From Prevotella sp. UBA2850 (GTDB lineage Bacteria; Bacteroidota; Bacteroidia; Bacteroidales; Bacteroidaceae), in the NCBI GenBank assembly GCA_002350805.1, contig DEFO01000033.1:1-51008 (forward strand): 51,008 nucleotides of DNA. The letters are read 5' to 3'. The position numbers and the translations under genes were made by a program. The notes under the pieces are model-generated. The model was given only the letters and a program-made list of their open reading frames with translations. It was not told the origin of the DNA and searched no databases. Positions 1 through 7,613 of this stretch are shown here, in pieces (position 1 is the first letter of the stretch; every line of letters starts with the position of its first letter).

Positions 1-324
1 AAAAAATGAGAAAAGTCATGTCTCGTCCGGCGGGGCCAATGAGAAGGGCGAACCTTGGTTCGTGGGCAGGAATGTGGCTAGACGGCAGGGGTATCAAAAC
101 ACTCGAGACTCTCTGAGAAAACACGTAGATGAAGAAGGCAAACCACCGTCGCAATTTGCGACACTGGTTCTAACTACAAAAGTCAGGCGGTCCTCGTCAA
201 CGAGCCGGGTCTGCGGCTCTCTGATTCTATCCTCGCAACTGCCACAGACAAAAATACTAGCTGAAACCGGGCGAAAACGGGTCGTTTGCTGCATGAGAAT
301 TTTGGTGGTTTCAAAAATTTTTTG
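1..324. other. Gene-free, hairpin-rich stretch
   Basis: No credible protein gene is seen on either strand; the open frames are short and lack family resemblance. Several perfect short hairpins lie here: 148-162 (GTCGC / GCGAC), 193-204 (CTCG / CGAG) and 202-219 (GAGCCG / CGGCTC). The last two share bases and so exclude each other. This may be the tail of a structured RNA whose start lies outside the window. I compared it by eye with tmRNA, RNase P RNA, 5S rRNA and tRNA and could not place it. Confidence 0.35.
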
Positions 325-332
325 TATCTTTG
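325..332 (+). promoter_or_regulatory. TAnnTTTG promoter element of an orphan leader
   Basis: TATCTTTG matches the Bacteroidota minus-7 consensus exactly. Transcription should begin near 338-340, where an 8-bp hairpin starts. Confidence 0.55.
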
Positions 333-337
333 TAGGG

Positions 338-490
338 TAAACGGAAGCGTCCGTTTATGTATCACAATCAATGTATTTAAATATCATAAAAGGGTCTAAA
401 TGGATGCCGATGGAGTAACGAAACGTTACCCCGTGAGGGTTTCGGCACGCCGAGCGTTCTTTGACATGTAGTTGTAATAGAAATAGATAT
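338..490 (+). ncRNA. Structured leader RNA resembling an rRNA-operon leader
   Basis: The RNA would begin with an 8-bp hairpin with loop AGCG (338-357). A three-way junction follows: outer stem 405-410 with 442-447, one arm 415-420 with 424-429, and a second arm 430-432 with 437-439 closed by a GTGA (GNRA) loop. Then comes GTTCTTTGACAT (456-467), a phrase I associate with the region just before 16S rRNA in Bacteroidales. No 16S gene follows; the next gene is the 3' end of an opposing GH5 gene. It could be a relic, a small RNA, or an assembly join at an rRNA operon. The structure is read directly; the identity is inference. Confidence 0.35.
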
Positions 491-544
491 TCGCCAAGAA
501 ATGATGATCAAACTAATCGCTTCTCGCTTCTCGCTTGAATTTGG

Positions 545-576
545 GCTGGCCGATGGCTGGGGGCTCAGCGGCCAGC
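545..576 (-). terminator. Hairpin downstream of the GH5 gene
   Basis: GCTGGCC (545-551) and GGCCAGC (570-576) form a GC-rich stem 55 bases past the GH5 stop codon. No T-run follows on the minus strand, so termination is only possible, not shown. Confidence 0.25.
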
Positions 577-630
577 GTGCCCGGCACTGGGGAGAGTGCA
601 CGGGCGCAATTCTGGGCTGTTGCCGGGATG

Positions 631-2310
631 TCAGCGGATGACATATTTCTTGCCCTGCCTGATGTAGACACCCTTCTTGGGATGACTGACGCGGCGGCCG
701 TCGAGGGAGTAGACGGCATCGTCGGTCGGGCTGTCTGCCGAGTGGATGGCCGGCACGGAGGAGGTGCTGACGTTGAGCTCTACAGAGCAGCCCCAGAAGG
801 CGTTGAGCATGGTGGTGACCTCGGTGCCGTCGGCCTTGATGAGTGCGGCGCGCTTGACGACGGTCGTGAAGGGCGACGACTGGGTGTATTGCAGGGTGAT
901 GCGCTTGACGGTGGAGCCTAGCGTGGAGCTGTTGAAGGTGATGGTGCTGACGGTCTGGCTCAGTGACTGGAATTGCTGCAGGTTGTCGCTCTCGCCATAG
1001 ACTTTCACCTGCAGGTTGCCGGCCGGCTGCTCGGCCAGTTCCACCTTGATACCTTTATAGGTGGTGAGCTGGAAGGGCGAGTCGTAGAGGTTGGCCTCGC
1101 TCCACTGGCTGTTGTAGCTGATGGTGTAGTGGTGGTCTATGTCGTCGAGCTCGGGAATGACGGGCGAGAACGAGCTGCCGTGGTAGGCCTTGACGATGCG
1201 CTCGGCGAGGTCGGGCTGGCTGAAGGCTGGCAGGGAGCGTATGGGGCCGTTGGTGAGTCCCATCCACCAGAAGGTGCCCATGTTGCTGGCCTTTGCCTTG
1301 CCGATGAAGTAGTCGACGAAGGCCATCACGTTGTCGCGCCGCACGGCGTAGTCGGTCTCACCGTCGTTGGCCGTACCCCATTCGCCGATGATGACGGGTG
1401 CTCCCTTGCTGACGAGGTGCTCGTTGAGGGCGTTGAACATGTCGTCCATCTCGGTTCTCATGCTGCTGAGGTTTTTCACGTTGGGGTAGGCGTGCACCTG
1501 GAAGATGAGGTGGCCGCTACCGGCAGGGTCGGTGGGCAGTTGCATCTCCTTCAGGGGGTCTTTCAGGTGGGCGTTCCAAGTGCCGCCACCCGAGCAGGCG
1601 CCGTAGGTGTTGACCACGAGGTTGCGGTGGGCGTTGTTGCCTCCCGTCTGGCGCACCACGTCGACAAAGCTCTGCGCATAGCGGTTGATGGCTTCGTAGG
1701 CATCGGCGGCCTCGGTGGCGTCGTATCCTCCCGAGCGGGCAAAGGTGGCGAAGCACCACGAGTTGTAGCGGTCGAGCATCTCGTTGTAGCTCTCGAAGAG
1801 AAGTCGCTCGCCGTAGCTGCTGAACTCGTTGGCTATCTGCCGCCACAGGTATTCGTAGCGTGCGTGCTGCTGCTGGTAGGTGTCGGTGTTGGCATGTAGC
1901 CAGTGGGCGTCGCCCGCGCCAGTGTCGTGGTGCACGTTGAGCACGCAGTAGAGGCCTGAGTCGAGCACGTAGTCAACCACCTCGTGCACTCGCTTCATCC
2001 ATGCCTCGTCGACCTTCCCCTCGTTGTCCATGTGGGGAAACCAGGTGACGGGTATGCGTATGGCTCCGAAGCCGGCATAGCGCATCATGGTCATCAGGGC
2101 AGGACGGGTGAGGGGCTGTCCCCACATGGTTTCCGACCTGACGATGTCGGGGCAGGCATTGGCGCCGTCGTGGGCGTCGAGCGTGTTGCCCAGGTTCCAG
2201 CCCACCTTCATGTGGGCGATGGCCTCGGTGGCCGTCTCAAAAGAGCCTGACTGGGCATGGGCGGCCACGGCCATGATGGCGGCGGCGAGCAGCAGGAAGA
2301 ATCTTCTCAT
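631..2310 (-). CDS. Secreted glycoside hydrolase family 5 (cellulase-like)
   Basis: A 559-residue exported glycanase. Residues 1-20 form a signal peptide ending in AHA-Q. The GH5 barrel starts with GWNLGN (37-42) and carries HH (127-128), the proton donor in the NE pair (N176-E177), and the nucleophile Glu in IIGEWGT near residue 320. After about residue 370 a beta-rich region follows, and the protein ends with a Prevotella-type tail (YSLDGRRV ... GVYI ... KKYVI) thought to direct export and surface anchoring by the type IX secretion system. The likely substrate is a beta-1,4-glucan or mannan; the subfamily cannot be assigned by eye. The start is the ATG at 2310, since it opens directly on the signal peptide; a TTG 33 bases upstream is less likely. 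It stands alone with its own promoter. Confidence 0.9.
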   Translation of the reverse strand: MRRFFLLLAAAIMAVAAHAQSGSFETATEAIAHMKVGWNLGNTLDAHDGANACPDIVRSETMWGQPLTRPALMTMMRYAGFGAIRIPVTWFPHMDNEGKVDEAWMKRVHEVVDYVLDSGLYCVLNVHHDTGAGDAHWLHANTDTYQQQHARYEYLWRQIANEFSSYGERLLFESYNEMLDRYNSWCFATFARSGGYDATEAADAYEAINRYAQSFVDVVRQTGGNNAHRNLVVNTYGACSGGGTWNAHLKDPLKEMQLPTDPAGSGHLIFQVHAYPNVKNLSSMRTEMDDMFNALNEHLVSKGAPVIIGEWGTANDGETDYAVRRDNVMAFVDYFIGKAKASNMGTFWWMGLTNGPIRSLPAFSQPDLAERIVKAYHGSSFSPVIPELDDIDHHYTISYNSQWSEANLYDSPFQLTTYKGIKVELAEQPAGNLQVKVYGESDNLQQFQSLSQTVSTITFNSSTLGSTVKRITLQYTQSSPFTTVVKRAALIKADGTEVTTMLNAFWGCSVELNVSTSSVPAIHSADSPTDDAVYSLDGRRVSHPKKGVYIRQGKKYVIR

Positions 2311-2340
2311 GGTGACTGGTCTTTTTTTGTTCTGATGGCA

Positions 2341-2348
2341 CAAATATA
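2341..2348 (-). promoter_or_regulatory. TAnnTTTG promoter of the GH5 gene
   Basis: The minus strand reads TATATTTG, about 30 bases before the GH5 start codon. This supports the ATG at 2310 over the upstream TTG, which lies inside the expected start-site region. Confidence 0.6.
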
Positions 2349-2421
2349 TGAATTATCTTCGAAAGAGGCAAGCCAATTGCAAAATAATATCAAAAGATTT
2401 TGATTTCTCAGAACTTCTCAG

Positions 2422-2429
2422 TAATTTTG
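2422..2429 (+). promoter_or_regulatory. TAnnTTTG promoter of the HIT / DUF1015 / YigZ unit
   Basis: TAATTTTG lies 42 bases before the HIT start codon, giving a short untranslated leader. Confidence 0.6.
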
Positions 2430-2471
2430 CACGGTTAATAGTAAAAACACGATTTCAAATACATTCCAACT

Positions 2472-2897
2472 ATGCAAAGCGATCCCAAGCAGTGCCTCTA
2501 CTGCACCAACAACCAAACGTTGCACGACTTGATGATAGAGATTTGCGAGCTCTCCGTCTCGCGGGCATTCCTCTTCAAGGAGCAGACCTATCGCGGCCGT
2601 TGCCTGGTGGCCTACAATGGTCATGTGAACGACCTGAACGAGCTCTCCGACGATGAGCGCAACGCCTTCATGGCCGATGTGGCGCGCGTCACCCGGGCCA
2701 TGCAACAGGCCTTCCAACCCGAGAAAATCAACTATGGTGCCTATAGCGACAAGCTCTCGCACTTGCATTTCCATCTCGCCCCGAAATATGTCGACGGCCC
2801 CGACTACGGCGGAACCTTCCAGATGAACCCCGGCAAGGTCTACCTCACCGACGAGGAGTATGCGCAGATGATCAGCCAAATCAAGCAATACCTTTAA
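2472..2897 (+). CDS. HIT-family nucleotide hydrolase/transferase
   Basis: A 141-residue cytoplasmic protein of the histidine-triad superfamily, which cleaves nucleoside phosphoramidates and related nucleotide conjugates. The signature triad H97-x-H99-x-H101 sits in SHLHFHLAP; the middle histidine is the nucleophile in the family. A CLYC pair at residues 8-11 matches the N-terminal zinc-type cysteines of many HIT proteins, and the length is usual. It is the first gene of a plus-strand run with the DUF1015 gene 21 bases downstream. The cellular substrate cannot be told from the sequence. Confidence 0.85.
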   Translation: MQSDPKQCLYCTNNQTLHDLMIEICELSVSRAFLFKEQTYRGRCLVAYNGHVNDLNELSDDERNAFMADVARVTRAMQQAFQPEKINYGAYSDKLSHLHFHLAPKYVDGPDYGGTFQMNPGKVYLTDEEYAQMISQIKQYL

Positions 2898-2918
2898 TCT
2901 TACAATCAAAATACTATT

Positions 2919-4166
2919 ATGGCAATCATTAAACCTTTCAAGGGCATCCGCCCACCAAAAGAACTAGTAGAGAAAGTGGAGTCGCGCCCCTACGACGTGC
3001 TCGACTCTGAAGAGGCCCGCGCCGAGGCTGGCGACAACGAGATGAGCCTCTATCACATCATCAAGCCCGAAATCGACTTCCCCGTGGGAACGAGCGAGTA
3101 CGACCCGCGCGTCTACGAGAAGGCTGCCCAGAACTTCCAGAAGTTCCAGGACAACGGCTGGCTCGTCCAGGACGACAAGGAGCAGTACTACATCTACGCT
3201 CAGACCATGAACGGCAAGACCCAGTACGGACTGGTGGTGGGCGCCTACGTGAACGACTACCTCACCGGCGTCATCAAGAAGCATGAGCTGACCCGCCGCG
3301 ACAAGGAGGAAGACCGCATGAAGCACGTACGCGTGAACAATGCCAATATCGAGCCCGTGTTCTTCGCCTATCCCGACAACGAGGTGCTCGACCGGCTCAT
3401 CATGCGCTATGCTGCCACCGAGCCCGAGTACGACTTCATAGCCCCCATCGACGGCTTCCGCCATCAGTTGTGGGTCATCAGCAACGACGCCGACATCAAG
3501 ACCGTCACCGATGAGTTTGCCAAGATGCCGTCGCTCTATATTGCCGACGGTCACCACCGCTCTGCCGCCGCCGCACTCGTGGGTGCCGAGAAACAGAAGC
3601 AGAACCCCAACCACCGTGGCGACGAGGAGTACAACTACTTCATGGCCGTTTGCTTCCAGGCAAGCCAGCTCACCATCCTCGACTACAACCGCGTGGTGAA
3701 AGACCTCAACGGACTCACCTCTGAGCAGTTCCTCGAGGCCCTGCGCAAGAACTTCATCGTAGAGGACAAGGGCACCGACATCTACAAGCCCGCACGCCTG
3801 CACGAGTTCTCACTCTATCTGGACGAGCATTGGTATAGCCTCACCGCCAAGGAAGGCACCTACGACAATACCGACCCCATTGGCGTGCTCGACGTCGACA
3901 TCAGCAGCCGTCTCATCCTCGACGAAATCCTCCAGATTGGCGACCTGCGCTCCAGCCAGCGCATCGACTTCGTGGGTGGATTGCGCGGTCTTGGCGAGTT
4001 GAAGCGCCGTGTAGATAGTGGCGAGATGCGTGCCGCACTGGCCCTCTATCCCGTCAGCATGCAACAAATCATGGACATTGCCGATAGCGGTAAGATCATG
4101 CCGCCGAAGGCCACATGGTTTGAGCCCAAGCTGAGAAGCGGACTCATCATCCACAAACTCTCGTAA
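2919..4166 (+). CDS. DUF1015 family protein
   Basis: A 415-residue cytoplasmic protein beginning MAIIKPFKGIRP, typical of DUF1015. Other family landmarks are SRPYDVL near residue 22, the central YIADGHHRSAAA (around 210) and a C-terminal stretch ending in ATWFEPKLRSGL. The family is widespread and uncharacterised; the conserved HH and Asp suggest an enzyme but no reaction is established. The stop codon abuts the ATG of yigZ (TAAATG), so the two are probably translationally coupled. In many anaerobes DUF1015 genes lie beside serine or phosphoglycerate metabolism genes, which is not the case here. Confidence 0.85.
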   Translation: MAIIKPFKGIRPPKELVEKVESRPYDVLDSEEARAEAGDNEMSLYHIIKPEIDFPVGTSEYDPRVYEKAAQNFQKFQDNGWLVQDDKEQYYIYAQTMNGKTQYGLVVGAYVNDYLTGVIKKHELTRRDKEEDRMKHVRVNNANIEPVFFAYPDNEVLDRLIMRYAATEPEYDFIAPIDGFRHQLWVISNDADIKTVTDEFAKMPSLYIADGHHRSAAAALVGAEKQKQNPNHRGDEEYNYFMAVCFQASQLTILDYNRVVKDLNGLTSEQFLEALRKNFIVEDKGTDIYKPARLHEFSLYLDEHWYSLTAKEGTYDNTDPIGVLDVDISSRLILDEILQIGDLRSSQRIDFVGGLRGLGELKRRVDSGEMRAALALYPVSMQQIMDIADSGKIMPPKATWFEPKLRSGLIIHKLS

Positions 4167-4754
4167 ATGACTGATACCTATCACACGATTACGAATCAAA
4201 TAGGCGAGGGCTACTACACCGAGAAGCGTAGTAAGTTCCTCGCCTTTGCCCACCATGTCGAGACCGTCGACGAGGTGAAGGAGCTCATTGCCGCCTATCG
4301 CAAGAAATACTACGATGCCCGCCACGTGTGCTATGCCTACATGCTGGGTGCCGAACGAACGGACTTCCGAGCCAACGACGACGGGGAGCCCAGTTCAACG
4401 GCCGGCAAGCCCATTCTCGGACAAATCAACTCGAACGAGCTGACCGACATTCTCATCGTGGTCATCCGCTATTATGGCGGCGTGAACCTCGGGACGGGCG
4501 GACTCATCGTCGCCTACAAGACGGCAGCCGCCGATGCCATCGCCCATAGTCAGATGGAGGAGCGACAGGTCGAGGAAATCGTCAGCTACACCTTCACCTA
4601 TCCCATGATGAACGATGTGATGCGCATCGTGAAAGAGATGAACCCGAGAATCATCAGTCAGACATTCGACAACACCTGTGAGTTGAAAATGAGCATCAGA
4701 AAAAGCGAATCCGACCAGCTTCGGGCGCGTTTGAAAAAATTATCTTTCGAATAA
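4167..4754 (+). CDS. yigZ: YigZ/IMPACT family protein (UPF0029)
   Basis: A 195-residue protein with the two family hallmarks: NDDGEPSSTAGKPIL (about residues 70-84) and VVIRYYGGVNLGTGGL (about 95-110), followed by a smaller C-terminal ferredoxin-like domain. The family is related to the IMPACT translation regulators and to domain IV of EF-G; an RNA or ribosome role is suspected, not proven. Its start follows directly on the stop codon of the DUF1015 gene. The tRNA-Ser promoter begins 25 bases after its stop, with no terminator between. Confidence 0.88.
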   Translation: MTDTYHTITNQIGEGYYTEKRSKFLAFAHHVETVDEVKELIAAYRKKYYDARHVCYAYMLGAERTDFRANDDGEPSSTAGKPILGQINSNELTDILIVVIRYYGGVNLGTGGLIVAYKTAAADAIAHSQMEERQVEEIVSYTFTYPMMNDVMRIVKEMNPRIISQTFDNTCELKMSIRKSESDQLRARLKKLSFE

Positions 4755-4778
4755 TTTTGTCGTTTCAAAAATAATTCG

Positions 4779-4786
4779 TAAATTTG
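4779..4786 (+). promoter_or_regulatory. TAnnTTTG promoter of tRNA-Ser
   Basis: TAAATTTG ends 17 bases before the mature tRNA 5' end. Confidence 0.6.
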
Positions 4787-4803
4787 CAGCCGCAAACGAA
4801 AAA

Positions 4804-4894
4804 GGAAGGTTGGCAGAGTGATCGATCGCGCTGGACTCGAAATCCGGTATACCCCTTTCGGGTATCGGGGGTTTGAATCCCTCACCTTCCGCCA
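4804..4894 (+). tRNA. tRNA-Ser (anticodon CGA)
   Basis: The acceptor stem GGAAGGT (4804-4810) pairs with ACCTTCC (4884-4890), followed by discriminator G and encoded CCA. The anticodon loop reads CTCGAAA, so the anticodon is CGA and decodes UCG. A long variable arm (GGTATACCCC...GGGTATC) makes it a class II tRNA, as expected for serine. The T-arm loop is TTTGAATC. Confidence 0.96.
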
Positions 4895-4920
4895 AAAGAG
4901 AAATTCCAAAACAAGCAAAA

Positions 4921-4958
4921 GAGGGTGTGTCAAAATAGGCACACCCTCAATTTTTTTT
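4921..4958 (+). terminator. Terminator after tRNA-Ser
   Basis: A 9-bp stem GAGGGTGTG / CACACCCTC (4921-4929 with 4940-4948) with a 10-base loop is followed by AA and eight T residues. Confidence 0.85.
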
Positions 4959-4960
4959 GC

Positions 4961-4994
4961 AAAGCCCCGACTTTCTCAAGCCAGGGCTTTTTTT
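4961..4994 (+). terminator. Second hairpin with T-run between tRNA-Ser and thrC
   Basis: AAAGCCC (4961-4967) pairs with GGGCTTT (4984-4990), followed by more T. It lies just past the thrC stop codon of the opposite strand and probably insulates the two convergent units. Confidence 0.6.
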
Positions 4995-5026
4995 GATGGT
5001 ATACATTAGATTCCGTCTTTTCCCTG

Positions 5027-6331
5027 CTAAGACTGGCGCATGAGGTACTGCTTGAAGTCCGAGAAGTCTTTGCTCATGGCAATGCTTTGCTTCTCGCCCT
5101 TCATGAAGGCAGCCAGCCGCTCGGGAATCTCGATGTCGATGCCGAGAATGCTATCGACCTTCTCTTTGAACTTCGCCGGATGGGCTGTCTCGCAAAACAC
5201 ACCCGTCTCACCTTCGGCAAGTCCTTCGCTCAGCGCACGGTAGCCGCATGCTCCGTGGGGGTCGAGCGTGTAGCCCGTCGCGGCGTAACAATGGCGCATG
5301 GTCTCGGCAATCTGCTCGTCGTTATAGGTGGCACCGCTGATGATGCTTGTGATGGCCTCGTGAGAGCCTTGGTAGAGGTCGTAGATGCGGGCAAAGTTTG
5401 AGGGGTCGCCCACATCCATCGCATTGGCCAGCGTCTGGACGGAGGCCTTGGGCTCGTATTTGCCGGTTTGCAGATAGTGATAGAAGATGTCGTTGGCATT
5501 ATTGGCGGCAATGAAACGCTTCACGGGCAATCCCATGCGGTGGCCGAACAAGGCTGCGCAAATGTTGCCGAAATTACCGCTGGGCACACACATCACCAGT
5601 TGGTCGGCCAGACCTTGCCTCTTCATCTGCGCATAAGCATGGAAATAGTAGAAAGCCTGGGGCAGGAACCGTGCCACATTGATGGAGTTGGCGGATGTGA
5701 GCCGCATGTGCTCATTCAATTCTTGATCCATGAAAGCCGCCTTCACCAGCGCCTGGCAATCGTCGAACACGCCGTCGACCTCGATGGCGGTGATATTCTG
5801 GCCGAGTGTGGTGAACTGGCACTCCTGGATGGGACTTACTTTCCCTTTCGGATAGAGCACGTAGACGTGGATGCCCTCGACGCCGAGGAAGCCATTGGCA
5901 ACGGCCGAGCCAGTGTCGCCGCTGGTGGCCACGAGCACATTCACCTGCTCCTGGCCTTCCTCTCGGATGAAATACTGAAGCAGACGTGCCATGAAACGGG
6001 CGCCTACGTCCTTGAATGCCAGCGTGGGGCCATAAAACAGCTCAAGCGTGTAGATGTTGTCGGTAATCTTGACCACCGGGCAATCGAACGGAAGCGTGTC
6101 GTAGACAATCTCCTGAAGGGCGTCAAGGTCGACATCCTCGCCAAAGAAGGCACTGGCCACGTTGTAGGCAATATCCTGGAACGACATGTCTTGAATATGC
6201 TGGAAAAACTCCTTTGGCAACTGCTCTATGCGCTCGGGCATGTAGAGTCCGCGGTCTTCGGCCAGTCCTTTCACGACGGCCTTATGTAAATCGGCCATAG
6301 GGGCCTTTTGGTTGGTGCTATAGTATTTCAT
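5027..6331 (-). CDS. thrC: Threonine synthase
   Basis: A 434-residue PLP enzyme that converts O-phosphohomoserine to threonine, the last step of the pathway. The PLP lysine lies in TLAFKDVGARF (about residue 110) and the phosphate-binding stretch in ATSGDTGSAVANGF (about 160). The N-terminus (MKYYSTNQ) and length fit the long, fungal/E. coli-like class. It is the last gene of the threonine operon, 22 bases after the homoserine-kinase candidate, and ends before a convergent tRNA unit. Confidence 0.95.
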   Translation of the reverse strand: MKYYSTNQKAPMADLHKAVVKGLAEDRGLYMPERIEQLPKEFFQHIQDMSFQDIAYNVASAFFGEDVDLDALQEIVYDTLPFDCPVVKITDNIYTLELFYGPTLAFKDVGARFMARLLQYFIREEGQEQVNVLVATSGDTGSAVANGFLGVEGIHVYVLYPKGKVSPIQECQFTTLGQNITAIEVDGVFDDCQALVKAAFMDQELNEHMRLTSANSINVARFLPQAFYYFHAYAQMKRQGLADQLVMCVPSGNFGNICAALFGHRMGLPVKRFIAANNANDIFYHYLQTGKYEPKASVQTLANAMDVGDPSNFARIYDLYQGSHEAITSIISGATYNDEQIAETMRHCYAATGYTLDPHGACGYRALSEGLAEGETGVFCETAHPAKFKEKVDSILGIDIEIPERLAAFMKGEKQSIAMSKDFSDFKQYLMRQS

Positions 6332-6353
6332 GCTGATAATAATGTTTTTGTGC

Positions 6354-7568
6354 TTAATGGATGCTCATGAGCGTTTCCATGAACTGGCGTAGCCGAAGCA
6401 GTCCATATCCTCCGCTGACGCACGCCACTTCGTCGTAGTGTTGCACATGGTCGGGTTCTATGCCCCAGTGCCAGATGAGGAACGGCACAGGTTGTCCCAC
6501 GTGGATGCGCTTCTCGACGGGTGTGAGATGATCGGGCAGAACGGCCATGCACACGGGTTCGCCCCATGTCTGCACCTCGCGATAGATGGGTGCTATCAGC
6601 CGTTGGTCAAGATATTCTATTGTTTTCAGTTTCAGTTCCAGGTCGCCGTCATGACCGGCCTCGTCGCTGGCCTCAACATGCACAAACACGAAGTCGTCGT
6701 GCTTCAGGGCGTCGATGGCAGCCATAGCCTTTCCCTCGTAGTTGGTGTCGGCCAGTCCGGTGGCTCCCTCCACCTCAATAATGCGAAGGCCGGCATAGTG
6801 GCCGATGCCTCGGATGAGGTCGACGGCAGAGATGACCGAGCCCGACTTGATTTCAGGGAACTGTTGCATGAGGGTCTGCATCTTGGGCCGATAGCCGCCC
6901 GACCAAGGCCAGATGCTATTGGCCTGCCGTAGGCCCTTGCGTGCGCGCTCGATATTGTAGGGATGCTTGGGCAAGAGTTCTTGCGATCGAAGTATCAGGT
7001 CGTTCAGCAGGTCGGCCGTAGCTTGTGCCTCGGGCGTCTCTGCTTTAACCATCAAGGGCCGCCACTCATCGTCGGGATGGTCGTGGGGCGGGGCACAGAC
7101 AAGATGCTTGTTGCCGCCTTTGATAATGAGCAGATGGCGGTATTGGATGCCCGTGATGAAACGCACCCGCTCATTGCTCAGGTGTTCGTTCAGATAGCTG
7201 ATGAGCGCATCTCCGTCGGTAGTCTCCAGGTTGCCGCCATTATGGGTGACGATGCGGCCGTCGCCCAGGGTGATGATGTTGCAACGCAAGGCCAGGTCGT
7301 CGTCAGCCATCTCGTAACCGATGCTAGCCGCCTCTAATGGGCCTCGCCCCTCGTAGACCTCATTCAAGTCATAGCCAAGAATGGCCGTGTTGGCCACCTC
7401 GGAGCCTGGAGGAAATCCCTCGGGAATGGTGATGAGCCTGCCCGTGCGTCCCTCTCTGGCCAATTGGTCCATCATGGGTTTTCGGGCATATTGTAGGAGA
7501 GTCTTACCTCCTAGCCGCTCTACGGGAAGGTCGGCCATGCCATCGCCTAATATGACAATGTGTTTCAT
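6354..7568 (-). CDS. Phosphoglycerate-mutase-like homoserine kinase (ApgM/ThrB2 type)
   Basis: A 404-residue protein of the alkaline-phosphatase superfamily, closest to archaeal-type cofactor-independent phosphoglycerate mutases (ApgM). The N-terminal metal site reads HIVILGDGMADLP, TAILGYD supplies the expected region near residue 60, and FVHVEASDEAGHDGD (about 275-290) holds further metal ligands. Because it sits between thrA and thrC and no GHMP-type thrB is present, the best-supported role is phosphorylation of homoserine, a function I recall being assigned to such homologs in Bacteroides. The start is the ATG at 7568; a TTG two codons upstream is possible. Annotation pipelines usually call it phosphoglycerate mutase, which is probably misleading here. 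Confidence 0.85.
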   Translation of the reverse strand: MKHIVILGDGMADLPVERLGGKTLLQYARKPMMDQLAREGRTGRLITIPEGFPPGSEVANTAILGYDLNEVYEGRGPLEAASIGYEMADDDLALRCNIITLGDGRIVTHNGGNLETTDGDALISYLNEHLSNERVRFITGIQYRHLLIIKGGNKHLVCAPPHDHPDDEWRPLMVKAETPEAQATADLLNDLILRSQELLPKHPYNIERARKGLRQANSIWPWSGGYRPKMQTLMQQFPEIKSGSVISAVDLIRGIGHYAGLRIIEVEGATGLADTNYEGKAMAAIDALKHDDFVFVHVEASDEAGHDGDLELKLKTIEYLDQRLIAPIYREVQTWGEPVCMAVLPDHLTPVEKRIHVGQPVPFLIWHWGIEPDHVQHYDEVACVSGGYGLLRLRQFMETLMSIH

Positions 7569-7613
7569 GTTCAATCCTGTTAATGGTTACAACAGATGCA
7601 CCACGGTCGGTGC

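Noticed and set aside
1..324. Possible tmRNA or RNase P RNA
   Set aside because: Neither the tRNA-like ends and tag frame of tmRNA nor the conserved core of RNase P RNA could be found; only hairpins remain.
490..515. GATCAAACT, matching the reverse complement of the 16S rRNA start
   Set aside because: Only nine bases agree, in the wrong orientation for the leader; most likely chance.
973..1899. Long open frame on the plus strand across the GH5 gene
   Set aside because: It is antisense to a gene with clear GH5 motifs and encodes a low-complexity Val/Gly/Ala-rich product, as expected from the shadow of a GC-rich gene.
5468..6289. 273-codon plus-strand frame across thrC
   Set aside because: Antisense to an unmistakable threonine synthase.
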